Source: Rhodococcus sp. (in: high G+C Gram-positive bacteria) (GTDB lineage: Bacteria > Actinomycetota > Actinomycetes > Mycobacteriales > Mycobacteriaceae). Taken from it: a DNA stretch of 43,337 bases. Of this stretch, positions 8,130 to 16,815 are shown one piece after another. The DNA is taken from the NCBI RefSeq assembly GCF_023264675.1, contig NZ_JAHFVG010000048.1, positions 1 to 43,337 on the forward strand, in the 5' to 3' direction. Within the stretch, counting starts at the first letter, position 1. Each line of letters opens with the position of its first letter. The translations under genes were made by a program, and so were the position numbers. The notes below the pieces were generated by a model. It saw only the letters and a program-made list of their open reading frames with translations, was not told where the DNA came from and did no database searches.

Positions 8130-8885
8130 TCATTCCTCGTCGAGCTCGGCCAGCACCTCGTCGGAGAGATCGACGTTCGAGTAGACGTTCTGGACGTCGT
8201 CGCTGTCCTCGAGGGCATCGATGAGCTTGAACACCTTGCGGGCGCCCTCGGCGTCGACGGGCACGCTGACCGATGCCTGAAAGCTGGCTTCGGCGGAGTC
8301 GTAGTCGATTCCGGCATCCTGAAGGGCCGTTCGAACGGCGATCAGGTCGGTGGGCTCGCTGACGATCTCGAAGGTGTCACCGTTGTCGGTGACCTCCTCG
8401 GCACCGGCGTCGAGCACCGCCATGAGGACGTCGTCCTCGCTCTGGCCGTTCTTTTCGAGCGTCACCAAGCCCTTGCGCGAGAACAGGTACGACACCGAAC
8501 CGGGATCAGCCATGTTGCCGCCGTTGCGGGTCATGGCGACGCGTACTTCGCCCGCTGCGCGATTGCGATTGTCGGTGAGGCACTCGATGAGCACGGCGAC
8601 CCCGTTGGGTCCGTAACCCTCGTACATGATGGTCTGCCAGTCGGCGCCACCTGCTTCTTCACCTGCGCCGCGCTTGCGCGCGCGCTCGATGTTGTCGTTG
8701 GGAACGGACGTCTTCTTGGCTTTCTGGATGGCGTCGAACAACGTCGGGTTACCCGTTGGATCGCCACCACCGGTGCGTGCCGCCACCTCGATGTTCTTCA
8801 CGAGTTTGGCGAACGACTTGCCTCTTCTGGCATCGATCACCGCCTTCTTGTGCTTGGTGGTGGCCCATTTGGAGTGGCCGCTCAT
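8130..8885 (-). CDS. YebC/PmpR family DNA-binding regulator
   Basis: A 251-residue protein of the TACO1/YebC family. Members bind DNA or act in translation; the precise role in this organism is unknown. The N-terminus MSGHSKWATTKHKKAVIDARRGK is the family signature, followed by GGDPTGNPTLFDAIQKAK and the MYEGYGPNGVA motif. The ATG at 8885 was chosen because the family always begins MSGHSKW and GGGG lies about 10 bases upstream; an 11-codon extension is possible. The acidic C-terminus and length are typical. The gene sits upstream of ruvC, as in many bacteria. Confidence 0.96.
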   Translation of the reverse strand: MSGHSKWATTKHKKAVIDARRGKSFAKLVKNIEVAARTGGGDPTGNPTLFDAIQKAKKTSVPNDNIERARKRGAGEEAGGADWQTIMYEGYGPNGVAVLIECLTDNRNRAAGEVRVAMTRNGGNMADPGSVSYLFSRKGLVTLEKNGQSEDDVLMAVLDAGAEEVTDNGDTFEIVSEPTDLIAVRTALQDAGIDYDSAEASFQASVSVPVDAEGARKVFKLIDALEDSDDVQNVYSNVDLSDEVLAELDEE

Positions 8886-8933
8886 TCGATGGAGCCCCTT
8901 TCGTGCCGAACAGATCAAAAGTGTTTTCGTAGT

Positions 8934-9794
8934 TTACGCGCGCTGGATCGCCGTCAGTTCCAGGTAGCGCTCGACAGGCTCGAAACCGATCGATCGATAT
9001 ACCGAGTTCGAGGGTCGATAGTCCTCGTCGGTGAACAGAACCACCTCGCGGGCCCCGCGAGCAATCGTCGCCTTCACCGCCGCGCTGGTGACTGCGGCAC
9101 CGAATCCTCGGCCTCTCCGTTCCGGCCTCACGTACACGGGGCCGATTCGTGCGGTCTGTCCCAGTACAGCGGTAGCCCCTGCCATCGCAACCGGCTCACC
9201 GCCCGATTCCCACAACCAGAGATGGACACCGCGTGCGAATCGCGCGCGTATCGCGTCCGGGTCCGGACGCGGATCGTCGATGCCTCTGATCGATTCGCGT
9301 TCGAAGTCGCGGAACCAGCGCGCCAGTAGATCGATGTCGCCGATGCCCCCACGCCGCGCGATTCCGTCCACCGATCGGTGCTGAAGCAGAACGTTCAGCC
9401 TGTACAGCATCATGCTGGTCATCGGCTCGGGCTCGAACCCGCGGGCGGCTGCCCACAGCGGTACCAGTTGCTCCATGGCTCGCCGCGGACCCGCGAACGT
9501 CGCGTCGTCGACGCCGGCAAGTTCGTCCACCAACCCGACCAGAAACGGGAGTTCGTCCCCGAGATCGCTCGAGACCGCAACGTTGAACGGCCGAGGAGGC
9601 ATGCGCACGACCGCACCGACCGGCGTCTCGGCGTCGAATCCGCACAGCATGGTGGCACCCACGGCTGCCTCCGGCGTCTCGATCAGCCCGTGCACCACGC
9701 TCGAGACGGTGGTGAACCGTGCGGGTTCCGCCGCGACGACAGGTGCGATGACATCTCGAAAAACGACGGGATCGCCGTACCGCTCGAACCTCAT
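8934..9794 (-). CDS. GNAT family N-acetyltransferase
   Basis: A 286-residue protein. Its C-terminal half is a GNAT domain with the acetyl-CoA-binding motif RPERRGRGFGAAV and a final beta strand segment SNSVYRSIGFEPVERY. The N-terminal half (about residues 1-150) resembles the non-catalytic half seen in two-domain acetyltransferases and has lost an obvious CoA motif. The substrate is unknown. The ATG lies five bases after the pdxT stop, so it is probably co-transcribed with the PLP synthase subunit, but nothing in it suggests a role in vitamin B6 metabolism. Confidence 0.88.
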   Translation of the reverse strand: MRFERYGDPVVFRDVIAPVVAAEPARFTTVSSVVHGLIETPEAAVGATMLCGFDAETPVGAVVRMPPRPFNVAVSSDLGDELPFLVGLVDELAGVDDATFAGPRRAMEQLVPLWAAARGFEPEPMTSMMLYRLNVLLQHRSVDGIARRGGIGDIDLLARWFRDFERESIRGIDDPRPDPDAIRARFARGVHLWLWESGGEPVAMAGATAVLGQTARIGPVYVRPERRGRGFGAAVTSAAVKATIARGAREVVLFTDEDYRPSNSVYRSIGFEPVERYLELTAIQRA

Positions 9795-9799
9795 GGGCC

Positions 9800-10402
9800 C
9801 TACCGGTTTTTCACCAGGTCGACGAACAACTCGTGGACTCGGTTGTCTCCCGTCACCTCGGGATGGAAACTGGTTGCCATGACGGACCCTTGCCGTACCG
9901 CGACGACTCGTCCGGCGGCGGGGCCGTCCGGCACCTCGGCCAACACCTCGACGTCGCGGCCGACCCGCTCCACCCACGGCGCGCGAATGAACACCGCCCG
10001 AACCGGGTCGCCGACGATCCCCGAAAACTCCAGGTCGGTCTCGAACGAATCGACCTGACGGCCGAAAGCATTGCGCCGCACCGTGATATCGAGACCGTCG
10101 AGGTGCTGGGCGTCGGCGCGGGTGTCGAGGACTTCGCTCGCCAGCAGAATCATTCCGGCACACGACCCGTACGCAGGGAGTCCTTCCTTCAGACGGGCGC
10201 GCAACGGCTCCAGCAGATCGAACACCGAGAGCAGGTTGCTCATCGTCGTGGACTCGCCGCCGGGAATGATCAACCCGTCCACGGCATCGAGTTCCTCCGG
10301 CCGCCTGACGGTGACACCGGTCGCCCCACTCGACGACAGCGCTGCGAGGTGTTCGCGGACGTCACCCTGCAGCGCAAGGACACCGATGGTCGGCCGAGTC
10401 AC
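9800..10402 (-). CDS. pdxT: Pyridoxal 5'-phosphate synthase glutaminase subunit PdxT
   Basis: A 200-residue class I glutamine amidotransferase that supplies ammonia to PdxS for PLP synthesis. The catalytic triad is visible: Cys81 in YGSCAGMILL, and His180 and Glu182 in SFHPEV. The GGEST motif (about residues 49-53) that forms the oxyanion region is present. The start is a GTG at 10402 whose GTGA overlaps the tesB stop. The usual N-terminus IGVLALQGDVREH follows directly. Its partner pdxS lies one gene upstream, beyond tesB. Confidence 0.97.
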   Translation of the reverse strand: MTRPTIGVLALQGDVREHLAALSSSGATGVTVRRPEELDAVDGLIIPGGESTTMSNLLSVFDLLEPLRARLKEGLPAYGSCAGMILLASEVLDTRADAQHLDGLDITVRRNAFGRQVDSFETDLEFSGIVGDPVRAVFIRAPWVERVGRDVEVLAEVPDGPAAGRVVAVRQGSVMATSFHPEVTGDNRVHELFVDLVKNR

Positions 10403-11250
10403 TTCGGTGCGAACGGGTCGGTGATCGTCTTCGTCGTGTCGCGTTCGATCCGCATGAGCCCTTCCTGGACAACAGCGGCAACCATTCGTCCCTGCCGATC
10501 GAAGATGCGTCCCTGCGCCAACGCCCGACCGAAGTCGGCGGACGGCGACGTCTGGTCGTACAGCAGCCATTCGTCGGCGCGGAAGGGCCGCAGGAACCAC
10601 AGTGCGTGGTCGAGCGACGCCGTCTGCGTCACAACACCCGGATGCGGCACCTTTGCGGATCCGATCAGCGTCATATCCGACATGTACGCCAAGGTGCAGA
10701 CGTGAAACACCTGACTGTCCGGAAGCCGGTCACGGTAGCGGAACCACACTCGTTGCTGGGCCGCAAGGCTCGGATGCTTCGCCGTTTGATTGTCGGGGAT
10801 CCTCCTGATGTCCCACTCGTTCCACTCTTCGTAGAACGAGTTGTCGAAATCAGGGAGATCGCGCGGATCAGGAAGACTCTCCGGATCCACCACGGTCGGC
10901 ATCGTGTCCTGGTGGGATATCCCCTCGTCCTCGACGTGGAACGACGCCGACATCGTGAAGATTGCTTTGCCGTCCTGCAAACCGGTGACCCGGCGAGTGC
11001 AGAACGAGCGGCCGTCCCGGAGGCGGTCGACCAGATACACGGTGGGTTCGGTCGGGTTGCCGGGGCGGATGAAGTATCCATGGAGAGAGTGAACCCGAAA
11101 CTTCTCGTCGACGGTGTTCACCGCGGACACGAGGGCTTGACCCGCGACCTGGCCACCGAACGTGCGCTGGAGCAGACTCGGAAACGTTCTACCTCGAAAG
11201 ATGTCGTTCTCGATGCGCTCGAGTTCGAGGATGTCCTCGATGCTGGCCAT
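10399..11250 (-). CDS. tesB: Acyl-CoA thioesterase II (TesB)
   Basis: A 283-residue double-hotdog thioesterase that hydrolyses acyl-CoA to free acid and CoA. The N-terminal hotdog contains QRTFGGQVAGQALVSA and VHSLHGYFIRPG. The second contains the TQTASLDHALWFLRPFRADEWLLYDQ segment with the conserved Asp and Gln of TesB enzymes, followed by GRIFDRQGRMVA. The ATG has AAAGG six bases upstream. It lies between pdxS and pdxT, as I recall for M. tuberculosis, although no metabolic link with PLP synthesis is evident. Confidence 0.95.
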   Translation of the reverse strand: MASIEDILELERIENDIFRGRTFPSLLQRTFGGQVAGQALVSAVNTVDEKFRVHSLHGYFIRPGNPTEPTVYLVDRLRDGRSFCTRRVTGLQDGKAIFTMSASFHVEDEGISHQDTMPTVVDPESLPDPRDLPDFDNSFYEEWNEWDIRRIPDNQTAKHPSLAAQQRVWFRYRDRLPDSQVFHVCTLAYMSDMTLIGSAKVPHPGVVTQTASLDHALWFLRPFRADEWLLYDQTSPSADFGRALAQGRIFDRQGRMVAAVVQEGLMRIERDTTKTITDPFAPK

Positions 11251-11328
11251 GGTTCACCTTTCTCGTCACTGCTGCTGAAGGCTAACAAGACCAGGCAAGC
11301 CTGCGGACGAGGCAGGCAAGATGGACAC

Positions 11329-11982
11329 GTGCTCAACCCCGATCCCGCTGCTCCCCTGCCGATATTCCCCGACTTGCTCGTCGACGGCATCGTCGATCGA
11401 ATTCCGCTCGGAGAGCGGTCCATTGCAGTCGTCGACGGCGCGGACGCCGCCGACCCGGTCGAGTTCGCGAACCGCATCAGCGAATCCATCCGATCGACCG
11501 GCCGCGCCTGTGACGTAATCGACCTTCACGATTTCGTGCGTCCAGCGTCACTGCGCTTCGAATTTTCCCACACGGACGAGTTGTCCTATCGCACAGCATG
11601 GTTCGACTTCGACGCGCTGGACCGCGAGGTGGTGGCGCCGCTCGGACTCAACGGACGAGGCAGCTATCTCCCTCGGTTGTGGGACGAAGCTGCAGACCGT
11701 TCAGCCCGAGCGAAATTGGTGGATGCCACCCCGGATCAAGTCCTGATCGTTGCTGGACCGACGCTACTGGGACGCGTTGTCGACCCGTCCGTCGTCGTGC
11801 ATCTGACGCTGAGCGCCGCGGCGCTGCGCCGACGAAATCCCGATGATCAGCACTGGACGATCGAACCGCTCCTGCGGTTCTACGAGAGCTACGCCGACTC
11901 CCGCGAACGTCCGCACGCCCACTTCACCGTGCGTTGGGACCATCCGGAGCGGCCCGCCGTCCTACCTCGTTCTCATCCCTGA
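11329..11982 (+). CDS. Uridine-kinase-like protein lacking a recognisable P-loop
   Basis: About 217 residues, with the general look of actinobacterial proteins annotated as uridine kinases. A beta strand SIAVVDGADAADPVEFANRI occupies the place of the nucleotide-binding loop. It is followed by DVIDLHDFVRP, where the substrate Asp of uridine kinases would lie, and later by LIVAGPTLLG and ALRRRN, the latter like a lid region. The Walker A pattern GxxGxGKS/T is absent. The start is a GTG at 11329 with no clear ribosome-binding site. It is the only rightward gene in this leftward block: divergent from tesB (78 bases apart) and tail-to-tail with pdxS (10 bases apart). Function is uncertain. Confidence 0.75.
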   Translation: MLNPDPAAPLPIFPDLLVDGIVDRIPLGERSIAVVDGADAADPVEFANRISESIRSTGRACDVIDLHDFVRPASLRFEFSHTDELSYRTAWFDFDALDREVVAPLGLNGRGSYLPRLWDEAADRSARAKLVDATPDQVLIVAGPTLLGRVVDPSVVVHLTLSAAALRRRNPDDQHWTIEPLLRFYESYADSRERPHAHFTVRWDHPERPAVLPRSHP

Positions 11983-11992
11983 GTTCGGCAGA

Positions 11993-12928
11993 TCACCAGC
12001 CGCGCTCGGCAAGGCGGTGGCCCACCGGTAGGTCGTCGACGTTGATACCGACCATGGCCTCTCCCAAACCGCGGGAGATCTTGGCGAGCACGTCAGGGTC
12101 GTCGTGGAACGTGGTGGCTTTGACGATGGCCTCGGCGCGCTCTTTCGGGTTGCCGGACTTGAAGATTCCTGATCCGACGAACACTCCCTCGGCGCCGAGC
12201 TGCATCATCATCGCGGCATCCGCCGGAGTCGCGATCCCGCCGGCGGTGAACAGGGTGACCGGGAGCTTGCCGGCCCGGGCGACCTCCACGACCAGATCGT
12301 AGGGAGCCTGCAGCTCCTTGGCAGCGACGTAGAGTTCGTCCTCGGGGAGCGATGTCAGGCGACGGATCTCACCACGGATCTTGCGCATGTGGGTGGTTGC
12401 GTTGGATACGTCGCCGGTGCCGGCTTCGCCCTTGGACCTGATCATCGCAGCACCTTCGGTGATACGACGCAGGGCCTCGCCCAGGTTGGTCGCGCCACAC
12501 ACGAACGGAACGGTGAAGTTCCACTTCTCGATGTGGTTGGCGTAGTCGGCAGGTGTCAGCACCTCGGACTCGTCGATGTAGTCGACGCCGAGGCTCTGCA
12601 GAATCTGAGCTTCGACGAAGTGACCGATGCGAGCCTTTGCCATCACCGGAATGCTGACCGAGGAAATGATGCTGTCGATCATGTCGGGATCGCTCATCCG
12701 CGAGACGCCACCCTGGGCGCGAATGTCGGCGGGCACCCGCTCGAGGGCCATGACGGCGACCGCTCCGGCGTCTTCGGCAATCTTTGCCTGCTCGGCGGTG
12801 ACGACGTCCATGATCACGCCGCCCTTGAGCATCTCGGCCATTCCGCGCTTGACGCGGGCAGTCCCGGTTCCGCTGCCGGAATCACCGCTCGCGGAGTTGT
12901 TGGATACAGGCACGATGGGGGTACTCAA
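11993..12928 (-). CDS. pdxS: Pyridoxal 5'-phosphate synthase lyase subunit PdxS
   Basis: A 311-residue TIM-barrel enzyme that makes PLP from ribose 5-phosphate, glyceraldehyde 3-phosphate and the ammonia produced by PdxT. The two catalytic lysines are visible: Lys98 in PVMAKARIGHF and Lys166 in IRSKGEAGTG. VKRGMAEMLKGGVIMDVV is the conserved barrel entry. The start is inferred to be a TTG at 12928 because AGGAG lies six bases before it; no ATG or GTG fits as well. About 25 residues precede the conserved VKRGMAEM, rich in Ser and Gly. Confidence 0.96.
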   Translation of the reverse strand: MSTPIVPVSNNSASGDSGSGTGTARVKRGMAEMLKGGVIMDVVTAEQAKIAEDAGAVAVMALERVPADIRAQGGVSRMSDPDMIDSIISSVSIPVMAKARIGHFVEAQILQSLGVDYIDESEVLTPADYANHIEKWNFTVPFVCGATNLGEALRRITEGAAMIRSKGEAGTGDVSNATTHMRKIRGEIRRLTSLPEDELYVAAKELQAPYDLVVEVARAGKLPVTLFTAGGIATPADAAMMMQLGAEGVFVGSGIFKSGNPKERAEAIVKATTFHDDPDVLAKISRGLGEAMVGINVDDLPVGHRLAERGW

Positions 12929-13064
12929 GGCGAACTCCTGATGTGTGGGAACAGTGCTGCGCCAGGCATGCGATGCCTGCTGCGCGCCGTCGATCGTAGG
13001 CCGCATGTGGCCTTCGTATCCATAGCCAATCGAGGGTTCCTGGACCCCTCACCGTCGGAGAAGC

Positions 13065-14090
13065 TCAGCGGATGGCGCGGACTTCGGGTTCGATTCGCCG
13101 AGCGAGGACGATGTTGACCTCGTCGAGCAGTTCCGCCAGATCCTGCGGGTACACGGTCTCACCCGTCGCCGCCAGCATTCGAATATCGTCCTCGGTGCAC
13201 CAGCGGTGGCCGGTGACCGTCCGACGCTCGAGATCGGTGAAACCACTGTGTTCGGGTTCGAACTCCTGGGTGCGAAACGCGAAGAACAGTTCCTCCGAGC
13301 GCAGCAGGGTGCCGTTGAAAGGGAACGTCGCCACGCGCCTCCACAGCGGTCCCTTCAGCTCCGCCGGATCGACCGTCAAACCGGTTTCCTCCAGCACTTC
13401 ACGGGCGGCGGCATCGCGCAGATTTTCACCCGATTCCACGGCTCCACCGATCGTGAACCAGAAGTAGACCTCGGGGACGGTCGGATCGTGGCCGCGGAGC
13501 AGCAGGACACGTCCGCGTTCGTCGACGAGAACGACCCGAGACGACGTGCGCTGGACTGCTCTCTCCTCGTGCCCGAAGGTTTCCGACGCCGAGCGCTCGG
13601 CGATCTCGAAGTACGACGGCAGCGGCGCTGTTCCGCCGAGGTGGAGGATTCGAACCGGCAGGGTGGTTCGGAGCGCCAACGTGTCGCGAACGGCGTCGTT
13701 GTGAAAGCGGCGGGCGATGAGCACGCGCGCTTCGGCGTCGGCGAGTTCGGCGACGAGTTGCGGTGGGAGATCGGCGGGGTCGAGCGACGCCAAGGCAACC
13801 GACACGTCGTTCTCCGCGCTCTCACGGTTCACTCGGTCCGCACGTTCGGCAGCGTCGGCAAGCGCGGCGAGTTTACGACTCCGCTCGAGGTTCTCACGGA
13901 TGGCCGCCGACACTGCACGGGCCACCACGGCTCGCCTGGCGAGCGCAGAATCGAGAGACTGCCAGGCCAGATCGGTTCGGACATGCAGACGGTCCAGGCG
14001 GTTCGCCGTTCCGTATGCCCACAGCCCGACCACCAGCACGAGCACTGCGACCAGTCCGACGATCAGGATGGTCAGCGCCGACAACGTCAT
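13065..14090 (-). CDS. Membrane-anchored LemA-like/Nudix hydrolase fusion (Rv2609c-like)
   Basis: 341 residues in three parts. Residues 4-26 are one transmembrane helix. Residues 27-145 resemble LemA: NRLDRLHVRTDLAWQSLD near the start, and IARRFHNDAVRD before a Pro, like the LemA YNDAVR signature. Residues 180-320 form a Nudix domain with a perfect Nudix box (about 216-238, GAVESGE...REVLEETGL), which hydrolyses nucleoside diphosphates linked to another group. The substrate is unknown. The ATG overlaps the pimA stop by one base (TGATG), so it is the last gene of the PIM operon, the place I recall for Rv2609c. A role in clearing a nucleotide by-product at the membrane is only a guess. Confidence 0.88.
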   Translation of the reverse strand: MTLSALTILIVGLVAVLVLVVGLWAYGTANRLDRLHVRTDLAWQSLDSALARRAVVARAVSAAIRENLERSRKLAALADAAERADRVNRESAENDVSVALASLDPADLPPQLVAELADAEARVLIARRFHNDAVRDTLALRTTLPVRILHLGGTAPLPSYFEIAERSASETFGHEERAVQRTSSRVVLVDERGRVLLLRGHDPTVPEVYFWFTIGGAVESGENLRDAAAREVLEETGLTVDPAELKGPLWRRVATFPFNGTLLRSEELFFAFRTQEFEPEHSGFTDLERRTVTGHRWCTEDDIRMLAATGETVYPQDLAELLDEVNIVLARRIEPEVRAIR

Positions 14091-15214
14091 CAGCCGGCCG
14101 CCCTCACCTTTTGATCGCCGACCGTGACTGTCTCGTAGACACGCATGATCTGTTCGGCGACGACAGGCCAGTCGTAGTCGGCCACTGCCCTTCTCGCGGA
14201 CTCCACGAGCCCCTCCCTGACCTCGTCCGAGGAAAGCACCCCGTTCAACGCTGCGGCCAGGGCGGCGGAATCGTCGATCGGCACGAGCACACCTGCCGCA
14301 CCGTCGCGAAGAACTCGGCGGAACGCATCCAGTTCGCTCGCCACCACAGCGGTTCCCGACGCCATCGCCTCGACCAGGACGATCCCGAAGCTCTCGCCGC
14401 CGAGGTTGGGCGCGCAGTACACGTCGGCGCTGCGCATCGCCGACGCTTTGACGTCGTCGTCCACCTGACCGAGGAATCTCAGATGCGATGCAAGGCCGCC
14501 TGCGTCCTTGCGGAGCTTGTCTTCGTCGCCGCGGCCGACGACCAGAATTTCGACGTCCGGGTGCTTCTCGACGAGTTCCGGCAACGCGCCGAGCAGGACC
14601 GCCATGCCCTTGCGCGGTTCGTCGAAGCGTCCGAGGAACAGAACCGTGCCACCGGGGCGGGGATAACCGTCGAGCATCGGTGCCCTCGCGAACGCCTGAA
14701 CGTCGACGCCGTTGGGTATCTCGACTGCATCGCTTCCGAGCGACTCGACCTGCCATCTCCTGGCCAGTTCGGATACGGCGATCCGCCCACTGATCTTCTC
14801 GTGGTACGGACGGAGAACTCCCTGAAACGTGCTCAGCACCAACGACTTCGTGGTGGAGGTATGGAAGGTCGCGACGATGGGACCGTCGGCCGCCTTGAGG
14901 GCGAGCATGGACAGACTCGGTGCATTCGGTTCGTGGATGTGCAGAACGTCGAAGTCGTTCTCGGCGATCCACTTTCGAATCCGAGAATAGGTGACCGGAC
15001 CGAACCGCAATCGAGCGACCGAACCGTTGTAAGGAATCGCCAATGCTTCACCTGCCGACACCACGAAATCCGGAAGTACGGTGTCCTCGGATGCCGGCGC
15101 GAGCACGCTGACGCGGTGCCCCCGCTCGATGAATACTCGCGCGAGTTGCTCCACGTGCGCCTGCACGCCTCCCGGAACGTCGAACGAATACGGGCACACC
15201 ATGCCGATCTTCAC
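14090..15214 (-). CDS. pimA: Phosphatidylinositol alpha-mannosyltransferase PimA
   Basis: A 374-residue GT4 glycosyltransferase (GT-B fold) that transfers mannose from GDP-mannose to the inositol of phosphatidylinositol on the inner face of the membrane, the first step of PIM/LM/LAM synthesis. The N-terminus IGMVCPYSFDVPGGVQ with its glycine-rich turn, HIHEPNAPS, and the C-terminal GGESFGIVLVEAMASG (EX7E motif) are all typical of PimA. The GTG start at 15214 overlaps the patA stop (GTGA). Length is normal. Confidence 0.96.
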   Translation of the reverse strand: MKIGMVCPYSFDVPGGVQAHVEQLARVFIERGHRVSVLAPASEDTVLPDFVVSAGEALAIPYNGSVARLRFGPVTYSRIRKWIAENDFDVLHIHEPNAPSLSMLALKAADGPIVATFHTSTTKSLVLSTFQGVLRPYHEKISGRIAVSELARRWQVESLGSDAVEIPNGVDVQAFARAPMLDGYPRPGGTVLFLGRFDEPRKGMAVLLGALPELVEKHPDVEILVVGRGDEDKLRKDAGGLASHLRFLGQVDDDVKASAMRSADVYCAPNLGGESFGIVLVEAMASGTAVVASELDAFRRVLRDGAAGVLVPIDDSAALAAALNGVLSSDEVREGLVESARRAVADYDWPVVAEQIMRVYETVTVGDQKVRAAG

Positions 15215-16116
15215 GTTCCCTCGATTCGAGCGCGACGTGATTCCGACAGATCGGCGAGCCAGAGCGGCTGCAGCATGTGCCAATCAGCCGGGTGTTCGGC
15301 GATAGCGGTCGCGAACTCCTCGGCCAGCAGCTGGGTCGCACTTTCCACTCCCCCGGCGACGTCGATCCGCGGTGAGATCGTGAAGCCCCACCCGTCGCCG
15401 TCGAAGTAGCAGTGCACGGGAAGTAGGTGGGCGCCGGTATCGATCGCAAGCTTCGCCGGACCAGCGGCCATCCGAGTCGGCTCACCGAAGAACGTCACCG
15501 GCACACCGTGTTTCGCAAGGTCGCGTTCACTGAGCAAGCACACGATCTTGTTCTCGCGCAGACGTTCCGACAATGCAGCGAACGGCGGTACCTCGCCGCC
15601 GCTGAGCGGAAAGATCTCGAATCCGAGGCTCTCCCGGTAATCGACGAATCGCTGATACAGCGACTCCGGCTTCAACCGCTCGGCCACCGTGGAGAACCGT
15701 CCGTAGTAACGGACGAGCCACATTCCGGCCATGTCCCAGTTACCGCTGTGCGGCAACGCGAGTACGGCGCCCACCCCTTCGGCAATGGCCGCGTCGAGAT
15801 GTTCACGTCCGCGCACACACCCGTCGATGACCGCAGCTTGGGAATCGAGGTCCATCGACGGCAAGCGAAATGCCTCGCGCCAATATCTCGCGTAGGACCG
15901 AACACTTGCCTTCATCAGGTCCTGCGGCACATCCTGCGGCTCGACGCCGAGCACTCGCCCCAGATTGCGCCGCAATTGCTGTGGCCCACCGCCGCGCGTT
16001 GCGGCTTTGTCGGCGCCGAAATCGAACAGACGTCGCGCCGCACCGTCGGGCAATCCACGAACCAAACGCCATCCTGCTGCATACCCTGCGTCGCTGGCGC
16101 GTTCGGCGAACGTCAC
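15211..16116 (-). CDS. patA: Phosphatidylinositol mannoside acyltransferase PatA
   Basis: A 301-residue HtrB/LpxL-type acyltransferase that adds palmitate to the mannose of PIM1 or PIM2. The catalytic HX4D motif is HSGNWD (His123, Asp128). Later features include LLSERDLAKHGVPVTFFGEPTRMAAGPA, with the conserved Glu in the RDL region, and PVHCYF. The start GTG 16116 overlaps the pgsA1 stop (GTGA). It lies directly between the PI synthase and the PimA mannosyltransferase, in the order of the pathway. Confidence 0.95.
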   Translation of the reverse strand: MTFAERASDAGYAAGWRLVRGLPDGAARRLFDFGADKAATRGGGPQQLRRNLGRVLGVEPQDVPQDLMKASVRSYARYWREAFRLPSMDLDSQAAVIDGCVRGREHLDAAIAEGVGAVLALPHSGNWDMAGMWLVRYYGRFSTVAERLKPESLYQRFVDYRESLGFEIFPLSGGEVPPFAALSERLRENKIVCLLSERDLAKHGVPVTFFGEPTRMAAGPAKLAIDTGAHLLPVHCYFDGDGWGFTISPRIDVAGGVESATQLLAEEFATAIAEHPADWHMLQPLWLADLSESRRARIEGT

Positions 16117-16790
16117 GATGCCCCTGGTTCTTCGCTCGACGGCGTGTCTGCTTTGACGATGATGTCTCGGGCGCCCTCGGATCGGCGCACCGCCAGTACA
16201 CGCTGAAACACGGTGACAACGCTGAGTACGGCAAGAACCCACATAGCGGGGTAGATCAAGCTGTCGAGCCATGGGATCCCGAAGTGCCGGCCGACACCGG
16301 TGAAGCCGGCGCCCACGAGCACGATCACGAGGCGGTCCGGCCGCTCGATCCAACCACCGTCGGCCGAGAGACCGCTGGCTTCGGCGCGCGCTTTCGCGTA
16401 CGAGATCACCTGCGATGTGACGAGGCAGATCAGTGTTGCGATCAGGAGGAGTCGGTTGTCCTCGGTGTACACAGCCCACCAAGCCAGCCCGCCGAAGATC
16501 GCGCCGTCGGCCACGCGGTCGCACGTGGCGTCGAGGACGGCACCGTATTTGGTACCGCCACCACGCGCCCGCGCCATCGCGCCGTCGAGCATGTCGAACA
16601 GCACGAAGAGTGTGATGACGATCGAGCCCCACCAGAGGTAACCGGCCGGGAACATCGTGATCGCCGCGGCAACCGAGGCAACGGTTCCGATCACCGTCAC
16701 CGAATTCGGGGTGAGACCAGTGCTGTTCAGCGCTTTGCCGAGAGGTGCGGTGACCTTCGACATCGGCGCACGCCCGAACACACTCAGCAC
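16113..16790 (-). CDS. pgsA1: Phosphatidylinositol phosphate synthase PgsA1
   Basis: A 225-residue CDP-alcohol phosphatidyltransferase that joins CDP-diacylglycerol to inositol phosphate. The family motif DGX2ARX8GX3DX3D is complete: D69-G70, R74, then G83, D87 and D91 (within DGAMARARGGGTKYG and AVLDATCD), with an upstream Asp66. Several hydrophobic helices surround it. The GTG start at 16790 has GGGGG seven bases upstream. It follows the HIT gene by 25 bases and overlaps patA by four. Confidence 0.94.
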   Translation of the reverse strand: MLSVFGRAPMSKVTAPLGKALNSTGLTPNSVTVIGTVASVAAAITMFPAGYLWWGSIVITLFVLFDMLDGAMARARGGGTKYGAVLDATCDRVADGAIFGGLAWWAVYTEDNRLLLIATLICLVTSQVISYAKARAEASGLSADGGWIERPDRLVIVLVGAGFTGVGRHFGIPWLDSLIYPAMWVLAVLSVVTVFQRVLAVRRSEGARDIIVKADTPSSEEPGAS

Positions 16791-16815
16791 TGCAGACCCC
16801 CTTGTCGAGTTCGGT

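Noticed and set aside
10606..11328. A 241-codon N-terminal extension of the uridine-kinase-like gene
   Set aside because: It runs antisense through tesB and its residues have no family resemblance; the conserved part begins near the GTG at 11329.
12929..13064. Possible PLP- or thiamine-related riboswitch before pdxS
   Set aside because: Only a short upstream stretch is present and I see no conserved riboswitch core; AGGAG directly precedes the TTG start.
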